A stretch of DNA of 12,872 nt from CAYJPV01 sp964396055 (GTDB lineage Bacteria; Acidobacteriota; Vicinamibacteria; Vicinamibacterales; JAKQTR01). Positions 7,031 through 12,872 of this stretch are shown piece by piece. The stretch lies in contig CAYNDV010000132.1 in assembly GCA_964396055.1 (NCBI GenBank), positions 1-12,872 on the forward strand, given 5' to 3'. How positions within the stretch are numbered: the stretch's first letter is position 1; each line of letters starts with the position of its first letter. Below the pieces are notes generated by a model. The model was not told the origin of the DNA. It ran no database searches and saw nothing but the letters and a program-made list of their open reading frames with translations. The position numbers and the translations under genes were made by a program.

Positions 7031-9013
7031 TCAGCCCGCCGCCGGGGCGGGCGCCGCGAGCACACTCACGAAGTTTACACGCTCCTCGCGCAGCAGGGCA
7101 GTCAGCAGCAGTTGCAGCGTGACGGCAGGGGCCAGCGACACGCGGCACCTTGCCCCGTGTCGGAGCGCTGCCGCGACCGGTTGGTGGGTGGCCCGGTCCA
7201 GCGACGCCGTGACGCAGCCAGCCTCGAAGACGTCGTGGGCGGCCGACACGTCCCGCGTCAGCGCGCACTCGCCCGCGTCAACGAAGCGCCCGTGCAGCGT
7301 GAGGCAGGTGCCGCGCCGTTCGACCACGAACCCCGGCAGCGGGGCGGCCTGGCGGAAGGCGGACATCGACAGGAAGAACCGCGGCTTTTCGGCGAACGGG
7401 CCGCCGTCCTCCGGGCAGAACACGTCGCAGTTGCCGCAGGCGTTGCACGCGTCCGCCACCAGGGCGATCTGCGTCGGCTTCAGGGCCCGGTAGAGCAGCC
7501 GCTCCGTCTCGCGCCAGTTGTTCCCGTCCACCTCGATGACCGGCACCTCACCGACAAACGGGTCCACCTCGATCTCGAAGAGCGCGTCGTTCGGGCACAC
7601 GGGGATACACTTGCTGCACGACAGGCAGTCCCACAGCCACAGGTGCGTGCCCAGCTTGCGCGGCTTGCGCAGCGCGGCGGCGCGGTAGCGCGGATCGGTG
7701 AGGGCCAGATCCAGCAGGTGGCGCAGGTTGGCGGCGCCCGGCGCGCCGTCGTGCCCGCGGGCCCGGGCGGTGTGGACGACGAAGTCGCGCAGGGTGCGGG
7801 CCTTCACGGCCCGCATCCGGCCTTCGAGGTTCTGAAAGTACCGCGCCAGGCGCGTGTACCCGCCGGTGCGCAGCAGGTCCGTGCACATGGTGACGGGCAC
7901 GAGCCCGGCCGCCACGCAGTCGGCCACGTTGTGCGCGTCGACGCCGGCCGAGAACGAGATGAGCAGGTCGTCGCCGAACGATTCGCGCCACTGCAGGGCC
8001 AGGGCCGCGTGCAGCGCGTGCAGGGGCTGGCCCGAGAGATACTGCACGTGTTCTTTCAGGTACGTGCCCCGGTTCAGCACTTCGAGCGTGTTGCCGCACT
8101 TCACCCCGACGTCCACGCCACGTCGCTGCGCCAGGGCACGCAGGCGACGCACCATCGCGGCGGCGTCGTCGAAGCCCAGGGCACGGTCGTAACACGCGGG
8201 GTTGACCTCGATGTCCTCGTAGCCGAGCGTCCCATGCAGGATGCCTTCCACGCGTGCGCGTCCCAGCATCGGCGGATTCAGCTTGATGACGGTGTGAAAC
8301 CCCAGATCGCCCGCGAGGAACTCGACGATCCGCTCGATCTCCTCCGGCGGCGTGCCGTGGAAGGTCGACAGGGTGACGCCCGCGGCGATCCGTGTGCTGA
8401 AGGGCAGGTCGCGGATGCCACCCATGTCGCGGGGGATCTCGCCGCGCAGGTCTTCGACGAGGGCCGAGGCGTCGCGCATCGTCTCGAGCCAGCGCACCAC
8501 GGGCGCGCTCGTGATCCCGGCCAGGTCGTACCCGACGCTGATGTCGAACAACACCGCGTCGGCGCCACCGGCGCCGCTTCGGGGACCGGCGGCGTCGTCG
8601 CCGACCAGGGCGCGCACCGCGTCGATCAGCATCGATGCCTTGACGTACTCCCGCAACGAGTCCTCGAGCCGCAGTTCCTGCGACCACTCGGTGTTGTAGC
8701 CCACCGTGGCCATGTCGATGCAGGGCCGCGAGAGCTGCAGGCGGTCGTTGGCCTGGATCGTCTTCAGTTCGAAGACGCGGGCACCGCCCAGCCAGCCAAG
8801 GACCATGTTCTGGGCCAGTTGCGTGTGCGGCCCGGCGGCCGGCCCGATCGGATTGGCCGCCCGGCCGCCGCCGCAGTCGGCCGACAGGTCGAGGTCGGGG
8901 GAGGCCCGCCAGAACCTCGACGCGGGCAGGTCGAAGATCGCCCGGCGCCGGGTCCACTCGGTGTGGGCCCGACGGAGCAGGACGCCGAGCGGAATGGGGA
9001 CCAGTTCAGCCAC
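7031..9013 (-). CDS. ygfK: Short YgfK-type iron-sulfur oxidoreductase lacking the GltD-like module
   Basis: The first 400 residues align with E. coli YgfK as I recall it: GPAAGPHTQLAQN (58-70), FELKTIQ (81-87), YNTEWS (106-111), GVTLSTFHG (212-220), KLNPPMLG (244-251) and MCTDLLRTGGY (376-386). This is a dihydropyrimidine-dehydrogenase-like barrel. A C-terminal ferredoxin domain has two CxxCxxCxxxC sets, C463/C466/C469/C473 and C523/C526/C529/C533. Between them E. coli YgfK (about 1032 aa) has a GltD-like FAD/NAD(P)H domain; here only about 60 residues separate the barrel from the ferredoxin domain, for 660 residues in total. The gene is intact, with both ends conserved, so this is an architecture and not a frameshift. 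It starts with GTG at 9013 inside ssnA (8-nt overlap); no clear ribosome site is seen. YgfK is linked to reductive purine/urate metabolism; its exact reaction here is unknown. Confidence 0.88.
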   Translation of the reverse strand: MAELVPIPLGVLLRRAHTEWTRRRAIFDLPASRFWRASPDLDLSADCGGGRAANPIGPAAGPHTQLAQNMVLGWLGGARVFELKTIQANDRLQLSRPCIDMATVGYNTEWSQELRLEDSLREYVKASMLIDAVRALVGDDAAGPRSGAGGADAVLFDISVGYDLAGITSAPVVRWLETMRDASALVEDLRGEIPRDMGGIRDLPFSTRIAAGVTLSTFHGTPPEEIERIVEFLAGDLGFHTVIKLNPPMLGRARVEGILHGTLGYEDIEVNPACYDRALGFDDAAAMVRRLRALAQRRGVDVGVKCGNTLEVLNRGTYLKEHVQYLSGQPLHALHAALALQWRESFGDDLLISFSAGVDAHNVADCVAAGLVPVTMCTDLLRTGGYTRLARYFQNLEGRMRAVKARTLRDFVVHTARARGHDGAPGAANLRHLLDLALTDPRYRAAALRKPRKLGTHLWLWDCLSCSKCIPVCPNDALFEIEVDPFVGEVPVIEVDGNNWRETERLLYRALKPTQIALVADACNACGNCDVFCPEDGGPFAEKPRFFLSMSAFRQAAPLPGFVVERRGTCLTLHGRFVDAGECALTRDVSAAHDVFEAGCVTASLDRATHQPVAAALRHGARCRVSLAPAVTLQLLLTALLREERVNFVSVLAAPAPAAG

Positions 9014-10298
9014 GCATGCGGGCCCAGATGCCGGCAGCCTCGCAGCGGGCGTGCCGGGCCACGTCGGCGAGATCGAGGCCCGGGATCTGCCCGTCGCGCA
9101 GCACCCATCGGCCGCCGACCATCACGCGCTCGACCATCGAGGTGCGCAGGCCGAAGAGTGCGTGCCACTCGGCGTTGCGGGCGTCGATGGGCGTCGGCGG
9201 CAGGTAGCCGCACACGACGATGTCGGCCGCAGCCCCCTTCTCGAGCGTGCCGATGGTACGGCCGAAGATCGACGAGACGAGCTGCTGGCCGCCGCCGAGC
9301 AGCCGGAAGACGCGGAAGTCGCCCGAGGGCCCGAGCCGCTCGCGCATGCGGAAGTGCGCCATGCGCGCCTCGGCCCACATGTCGGCCGGCCAGCCGTCGG
9401 TGCCCAGCGCCGCGCGCGGGCCCCAGGCCTGGACCGCGGCGTGGCCGACGCCGTTGTTCATGTTCGACCGCGGGTTGTGGACCAGCCAGGCGCCGGCGCG
9501 CTTGACGCGGTCGAGGTCCTTCGGCGTCAGGTGCACGCCGTGTGCCAGCACCGCGCGGTCGTTCAGCAGCCGGAACCGCGCGAGCCGGTCCAGGATGCCG
9601 CAGCCATGCGCCCGCGCCGTACGCGCCACATCGTCGGCTGCTTCGGCCACGTGGATGTGGAGGCCGCTGCGGTGCACGCGCACCAGGTCGGCCAGCGCCC
9701 CGAGCGCCGTGTCGCCCAGCGTGAAGGAGGCGTGCGCCCCCACCAGGCCGCGCACCTGCGGGTCCTCGCGCGACGCGGACAGGAACCGGTCGTTCTCGGC
9801 GAGGCCTGCGTCCCGGCGCCGCGCGCCGCCGCGCTCGGTCACTTCGTAGCAGAGCACGCCCCGCACGCCGACGGCCCGGAAGGCGTCACGGATGACGTCC
9901 AGCGACCCGGGGATCGCATTGGGCGACGCGTGGTGGTCGACGATCGTCGTGGTGCCGCACCGGATGGCCTGGATCGCGCCCACCAGCGCGCTGTAGTAGA
10001 TGGACTCCTGGTCCAGCGCCGCGTCGAGTTTCCACCAGACACGCCCGAGGACCTCGGGGAAGGACCGCGGCGCCGGGCGCGGCGCCGGCATGCCCCGCGC
10101 CAGGGCCGAGTACATGTGCGTGTGCGCGCACACCAGGCCTGGCAGGATGAGCTTCCCGGTGCAGTCCTCGACGGTTTCGCCAGCCTTCGGCTTCAGCCTC
10201 GCCCCGCGCCCGACGATCCGATCGCCCTCGATGCGCAGATCGGCGCGGCTCAGGCCGGAGGGGTGCAGGCGCAGCAGGTACCCACCCTTCAGCAGCAT
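9006..10298 (-). CDS. ssnA: SsnA-type amidohydrolase / chlorohydrolase-family deaminase
   Basis: This 430-residue metal-dependent amidohydrolase has the full active-site set: H59 and H61 in AHTHMYS, H214/H216 in LHIHVAEA, H253 in AHGVHL and D301 in LGTDG. Family-specific stretches shared with E. coli SsnA, from memory, are DHHASP (121-126), RDAF..VG.R (137-146) and LVHNPRSNMNN (272-282). Relatives deaminate or dechlorinate N-heterocycles (guanine deaminase, AtzA/TrzN), so a purine or ring-opened derivative is the likely substrate. The ATG at 10298 has an excellent GGAGG 7 nt upstream and overlaps the PLP-enzyme gene by 10 nt, and the gene overlaps ygfK by 8 nt at its end. Length matches E. 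coli SsnA (about 442 aa). It should act in the cytoplasm, since no signal peptide is seen. Confidence 0.9.
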   Translation of the reverse strand: MLLKGGYLLRLHPSGLSRADLRIEGDRIVGRGARLKPKAGETVEDCTGKLILPGLVCAHTHMYSALARGMPAPRPAPRSFPEVLGRVWWKLDAALDQESIYYSALVGAIQAIRCGTTTIVDHHASPNAIPGSLDVIRDAFRAVGVRGVLCYEVTERGGARRRDAGLAENDRFLSASREDPQVRGLVGAHASFTLGDTALGALADLVRVHRSGLHIHVAEAADDVARTARAHGCGILDRLARFRLLNDRAVLAHGVHLTPKDLDRVKRAGAWLVHNPRSNMNNGVGHAAVQAWGPRAALGTDGWPADMWAEARMAHFRMRERLGPSGDFRVFRLLGGGQQLVSSIFGRTIGTLEKGAAADIVVCGYLPPTPIDARNAEWHALFGLRTSMVERVMVGGRWVLRDGQIPGLDLADVARHARCEAAGIWARMRG

Positions 10299-11545
10299 CG
10301 CTCAGCCTCCACCACCGCCTCGACGTCGTCGATGGCCGGCCGGACGTCGTGAGGCCGTCCGGCCGCCGTGCCGGCCGTCCTGATGTCCTTCAGCCCGTTG
10401 CCCGTCACGACCACCACCACGCGCGCGTCGGGCGGCACCAGGCCGTCGGCGACGGCCCGCTTCAGCCCGGCCACGCCGGCCACGCCTGCCGGTTCCCCGA
10501 ACACGCCGGCCAGTCGGGCGGTGGCCCGCATGGCCTCGAGGATCTCATCGTCGCCGATGGCGGCCATGGTCCCGCGCGAGGCCCGGATCCAGGCCAGGGC
10601 CCGGCGCCAGTTGCGCGGCGTGCCCACCGCGATGCTGTCGGCAATCGTCTCGGCGCCGGACGGCACCAGGTCGGCTTTGTCCCGGAACGCGCGCACGATC
10701 GGTGATGCGCCCGCGGCCTGCACCCCCAGCAGCCGGGGCATCGAGGCCGAGAGGCCGAGGCGCTTGAATTCGTGGAGGCCCTTGCCGATGCCGCCGATCG
10801 TGCAGCCGTCGCCCACCGATACCACCACCCAGTCGGGCAGGGCCCCCCCGGACAGCCAGCCTGCGCTGGAGAACTGCTCGGCGATCTCCAGGCCCGCGGT
10901 CTTCTTGCCTTCGACCAGGAACGGGTTGGTGCCGCTGTTGCGGTTGTACCAATGGAACCGCTCGCACGAGGCCCGGCACAGCTCGAAGGCCTGCTCGTAC
11001 GTGCCCCTCACGCGGAACACCGTGGCGCCGAAGATGAGCAACTGCGTCACCTTGGGCTCGGGCGCGCGCTCGGGCACGAAGATTCGCGCGCGCAGCCCGA
11101 CCGCGGCGGCCATGCCCGCCAGCGACGACGCCGCGTTGCCGGTGGACGCGCACGCGATCGTGTCGTAGCCGAATTCGAGCGCCTTGAGCACGCCGACGGA
11201 ACTGGCGCGGTCCTTGAACGACGCCGTCGGGTTGCGCCCGTCGTCCTTGACGAACAGCCGGGCCACGCCGGCCCAGGCGGCCAGGCGCGGCGCTTCATGA
11301 ACGGGCGTCCAGCCCACGTGCAGGGGCGGCAGCGTCACGTCCGGCCGGACGGGCATCAGCTCGCGGTACCGCCAGTGGTCGAGCGGCCGCGCGGCCAGGG
11401 CCTCGCGGGTGAGGCCGGAGCGGACCGTGTCGTAGTCGTACCGCACGTCGAGGATGCCCTGCGGGCCGCAGGCCGTGCACGTCTGCAGGTCCCCGGGCGG
11501 ATAACTGCGGCCGCACGCCACGCAGACGAGGTCGGTCATGCGCAT
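10289..11545 (-). CDS. Threonine-synthase-like PLP-dependent lyase with N-terminal zinc ribbon
   Basis: This 418-residue fold-type II PLP enzyme has a CxxC pair at each end of a small ribbon (C8, C11, C23, C26), as in many archaeal/bacterial threonine synthases. The PLP lysine is K111 in NPTASFKDR (105-113). The substrate loop is STGNAASS (134-141), a glycine-rich phosphate loop lies at 244-255 (GDGCTIGGIGKG), and TGNGLKD occurs near the C-terminus. Homology alone would say threonine synthase. But it is the first gene of a purine-breakdown operon, where E. coli has ygeX, a diaminopropionate ammonia-lyase of the same fold type. A beta-elimination role on diaminopropionate or a ureido-amino acid is therefore plausible, though inferred. 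Starts at 11545 and 11539 (MRM) are both possible; neither has a good ribosome site. There are no hom or thrB neighbours. Confidence 0.85.
   Translation of the reverse strand: MRMTDLVCVACGRSYPPGDLQTCTACGPQGILDVRYDYDTVRSGLTREALAARPLDHWRYRELMPVRPDVTLPPLHVGWTPVHEAPRLAAWAGVARLFVKDDGRNPTASFKDRASSVGVLKALEFGYDTIACASTGNAASSLAGMAAAVGLRARIFVPERAPEPKVTQLLIFGATVFRVRGTYEQAFELCRASCERFHWYNRNSGTNPFLVEGKKTAGLEIAEQFSSAGWLSGGALPDWVVVSVGDGCTIGGIGKGLHEFKRLGLSASMPRLLGVQAAGASPIVRAFRDKADLVPSGAETIADSIAVGTPRNWRRALAWIRASRGTMAAIGDDEILEAMRATARLAGVFGEPAGVAGVAGLKRAVADGLVPPDARVVVVVTGNGLKDIRTAGTAAGRPHDVRPAIDDVEAVVEAERCC
10306..10310 (-). promoter_or_regulatory. Ribosome binding site of ssnA inside the upstream gene
   Basis: The minus strand reads GGAGG, 7 nt before the ssnA ATG at 10298. 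It lies inside the coding end of the PLP-enzyme gene, whose stop is at 10291-10289. It fixes the ssnA start and shows that the two genes are translated from one message. Confidence 0.75.
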
Positions 11546-11782
11546 AGGATACCCGACTGGGGCGTGGGACGTGGGACGTGGGACGTGGGGCGTGGGGCGT
11601 GGGGGCTTCTAGAGTTGTCAGAAGCAAGAAGCAAGAAGCAAGGAGGGAACACGCGGTCACGCCGAACGGCCCGTCATCAGCCTTGCCGCTGCCCCGCGGC
11701 GGCGGCCCGCTGCCTGCGCGCCGGCGGCCGTCGGCTGCAGGTTGTGCAGCCGGACACGCCCGCCGTCCTATACTGGGCGTCT
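11546..11782. repeat. Divergent intergenic region with two heptamer arrays
   Basis: Six head-to-tail copies of CGTGGGR occupy 11563-11604 (three CGTGGGA, then three CGTGGGG). A short hairpin follows, GCTTCT at 11605-11610 pairing with AGAAGC at 11620-11625. Three copies of GAAGCAA run from 11621 to 11641 and lead into GGAGGG. The remainder, to 11768, is GC-rich with no recognisable gene. The CGTGGGR array is in the opposite orientation to the CCCCACG array at 163-218. Both divergent genes must be controlled from here, but no strong -35/-10 pair is visible. The GAAGCAA part is the most AT-rich stretch of this region. Confidence 0.85.
11769..11774 (+). promoter_or_regulatory. Possible -10 box (TATACT) of the DUF5916 gene
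   Basis: TATACT differs from the consensus at one position and ends 8 nt before the ATG at 11783, so transcription would begin at or very near the start codon. No ribosome site precedes that ATG, which fits a leaderless message. There is no good -35 at 16-18 nt; TTGTGC at 11742-11747 is 21 nt away. This remains weak. Confidence 0.3.
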
Positions 11783-12872
11783 ATGCCCTGCCTGTTCCTG
11801 GCGGCCGTCGTGGCGGCCGCGACCGCGGATGGACCTGCCGTGCATCGCGGCGTCGACAACAACGTCACCGTGAAGCCGCCGCGCCTGGAGCAGCAGGTGG
11901 TGGTGGACGGCGTGCTGGACGAAACGCCGTGGGGGCAGGCGTCGCAGTTGACCGCCTTTTCGCAGTACGCGCCGGCGGACGGCCGCCCGGCCGAGCAGGA
12001 GACGACGGTGCTGGTGTGGTATTCGCCGTCGGCCCTCCACCTCGGCATCCGGGCCGTGGCGGCGCCTGGCACGGTGCGCGCCACCTTGTCGAGCCGCGAC
12101 CGCATCGACACCGACGACCAGATCCAGATCTTCCTGAGCCCCTTCAACGACGGCCGTCAGGCGCTCATGTTCGCCGTCAATCCCCTGGGTGTGCAGGCCG
12201 ATGGCGCCCTGGTGGAGGGTACGCGCGCCACGGGCAGCACCTTCAGCGGCCTGGCCACCGGCCGGGAGGCGCCCGACCTCAACCCGGACTTCGTCTTCGA
12301 CTCCAAGGGGCGCCTCACCGACACGGGCTTCGAGATCGAGGTGCGCATCCCCTTCAAGAGCGTCCGCTCACCGTCGGCGAAGACGCAGGACTGGGGCATC
12401 CAGGTGGTGCGCGTGCTCAAGGCGTCCGGGTACGAGGACACGTGGACGCCCGCCCGGCGGGCGGCGAGTTCGTTCCTGGCGCAGTCCGGCACGCTGGCGG
12501 GTCTCACGGACCTCTGGCGCGGTCTCGTCCTCGATCTCACGCCCATTGCCACGGGGCACGCGGACGGGGCGCCTGACGGTTCCGGCTGGAACTACGGAGA
12601 CAAGACGGCGGAGTTCGGCGGCAACATCCGGTGGGGGTTGACACCCAATCTCACGCTCAACGGCACGATCAACCCCGACTTCGCCGAGGTGGAGGCCGAC
12701 GCCAGCCAGTTCGTGTTCGATCCGCGCCAGGCGCTGTACTACGCGGAGAAACGGCCGTTCTTCCTGGACGGCATCGAGCAGTTCTCCACGCCCAACCAGC
12801 TCGTGTATACGCGGCGGATCGTCGCGCCCCTGGGGGCGGCGAAGCTGAACGGCAAGATCGGCGGCACCAACG
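11783..12872 (+). CDS. CBM9-like / DUF5916 exported protein (partial, runs off the window)
   Basis: The frame is open for 363 codons to the window edge. Residues 1-15 (MPCLFLAAVVAAATA) look like a short signal peptide, though without the usual positive start. Residues about 37-215 match the carbohydrate-binding family 9-like beta-sandwich found before DUF5916: VVVDGVLDETPW (40-50), DDQIQIFLSPFNDGR (111-125), FEIEVRIPFKSVR (183-195). DUF5916 begins near 248, with NPDFAEVEADASQF (297-310) and EKRPFFLDG (322-330) as its signature. Members are thought to be outer-membrane-associated beta-barrel-like proteins; function is unknown. The ATG at 11783 has no ribosome site. The frame is also open upstream, with a GTG 30 nt before it (MQPDTPAVLYWAS), so the start is uncertain. 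It is transcribed away from the purine operon. Confidence 0.85.
   Translation, partial: MPCLFLAAVVAAATADGPAVHRGVDNNVTVKPPRLEQQVVVDGVLDETPWGQASQLTAFSQYAPADGRPAEQETTVLVWYSPSALHLGIRAVAAPGTVRATLSSRDRIDTDDQIQIFLSPFNDGRQALMFAVNPLGVQADGALVEGTRATGSTFSGLATGREAPDLNPDFVFDSKGRLTDTGFEIEVRIPFKSVRSPSAKTQDWGIQVVRVLKASGYEDTWTPARRAASSFLAQSGTLAGLTDLWRGLVLDLTPIATGHADGAPDGSGWNYGDKTAEFGGNIRWGLTPNLTLNGTINPDFAEVEADASQFVFDPRQALYYAEKRPFFLDGIEQFSTPNQLVYTRRIVAPLGAAKLNGKIGGTN

Noticed and set aside
4370..9505. A very long plus-strand open frame of about 1,700 codons across xdh, ygfK and ssnA
   Set aside because: It is rich in Arg, Ala, Gly and His with no recognisable domain, and it lies opposite three genes with full catalytic motifs. 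It is a GC-rich antisense artefact.
163..11604. Composite transposon with the heptamer arrays as terminal inverted repeats
   Set aside because: There is no transposase or integrase gene and no target-site duplication that I can see, and similar units also occur inside the block near 1252. The arrays look like simple repeats at gene boundaries.
11578..12576. Plus-strand open frame of 332 codons overlapping the DUF5916 gene
   Set aside because: Its product is low-complexity Arg/Gly/Ala, while the frame starting at 11783 shows clear CBM9-like and DUF5916 motifs to the window edge.

Overview
This is a GC-rich bacterial window with tightly packed genes. The composition, a CBM9/DUF5916-type secreted protein and simple-sequence intergenic repeats would fit a metagenome-type Acidobacteriota member (Vicinamibacteria-like). 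That placement is inference; no rRNA or other taxonomic marker is present.

Layout. Bases 1-78 hold the last 25 codons of a plus-strand membrane protein. Bases 79-221 are a convergent intergenic stretch made almost wholly of short tandem repeats. Bases 222-11545 form one minus-strand block of seven genes, read in this order: a threonine-synthase-like PLP enzyme, an SsnA-type amidohydrolase, a YgfK-type iron-sulfur protein, a two-domain molybdenum hydroxylase of the selenium-dependent xanthine dehydrogenase type, a membrane-anchored MutS-like ATPase, a YgeY-type M20 metallohydrolase and a YgeW-type carbamoyltransferase. Most junctions overlap by 1-10 bases or are separated by a few bases, so this looks like one operon. 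Bases 11546-11782 are a divergent intergenic region with more heptamer repeats. From 11783 to the end is the start of a plus-strand CBM9/DUF5916 protein.

Function. YgeW, YgeY, YgfK, SsnA and an Xdh-type hydroxylase form the core of the E. coli ygeW-ssnA region and of the clusters linked in gut bacteria to anaerobic purine and uric acid breakdown. By analogy, Xdh, YgfK and SsnA would handle purine oxidation, reduction or deamination, YgeY would open or trim ureido/amide intermediates, and YgeW would phosphorolyse a ureido-amino acid to carbamoyl phosphate, giving ATP. A PLP lyase would then release ammonia and an oxo acid.

What is different here. The YgfK protein has its dihydropyrimidine-dehydrogenase-like barrel and C-terminal 2x[4Fe-4S] domain but lacks the whole GltD-like FAD/NAD(P)H module of E. 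coli YgfK. The Xdh protein has no FAD subunit beside it. The usual diaminopropionate ammonia-lyase (YgeX) position is taken by a threonine-synthase-fold enzyme, no hydantoinase gene is present, and a MutS-family membrane ATPase is translationally coupled inside the operon. The block is bracketed by arrays of the same G-quadruplex-capable heptamer in opposite orientation.
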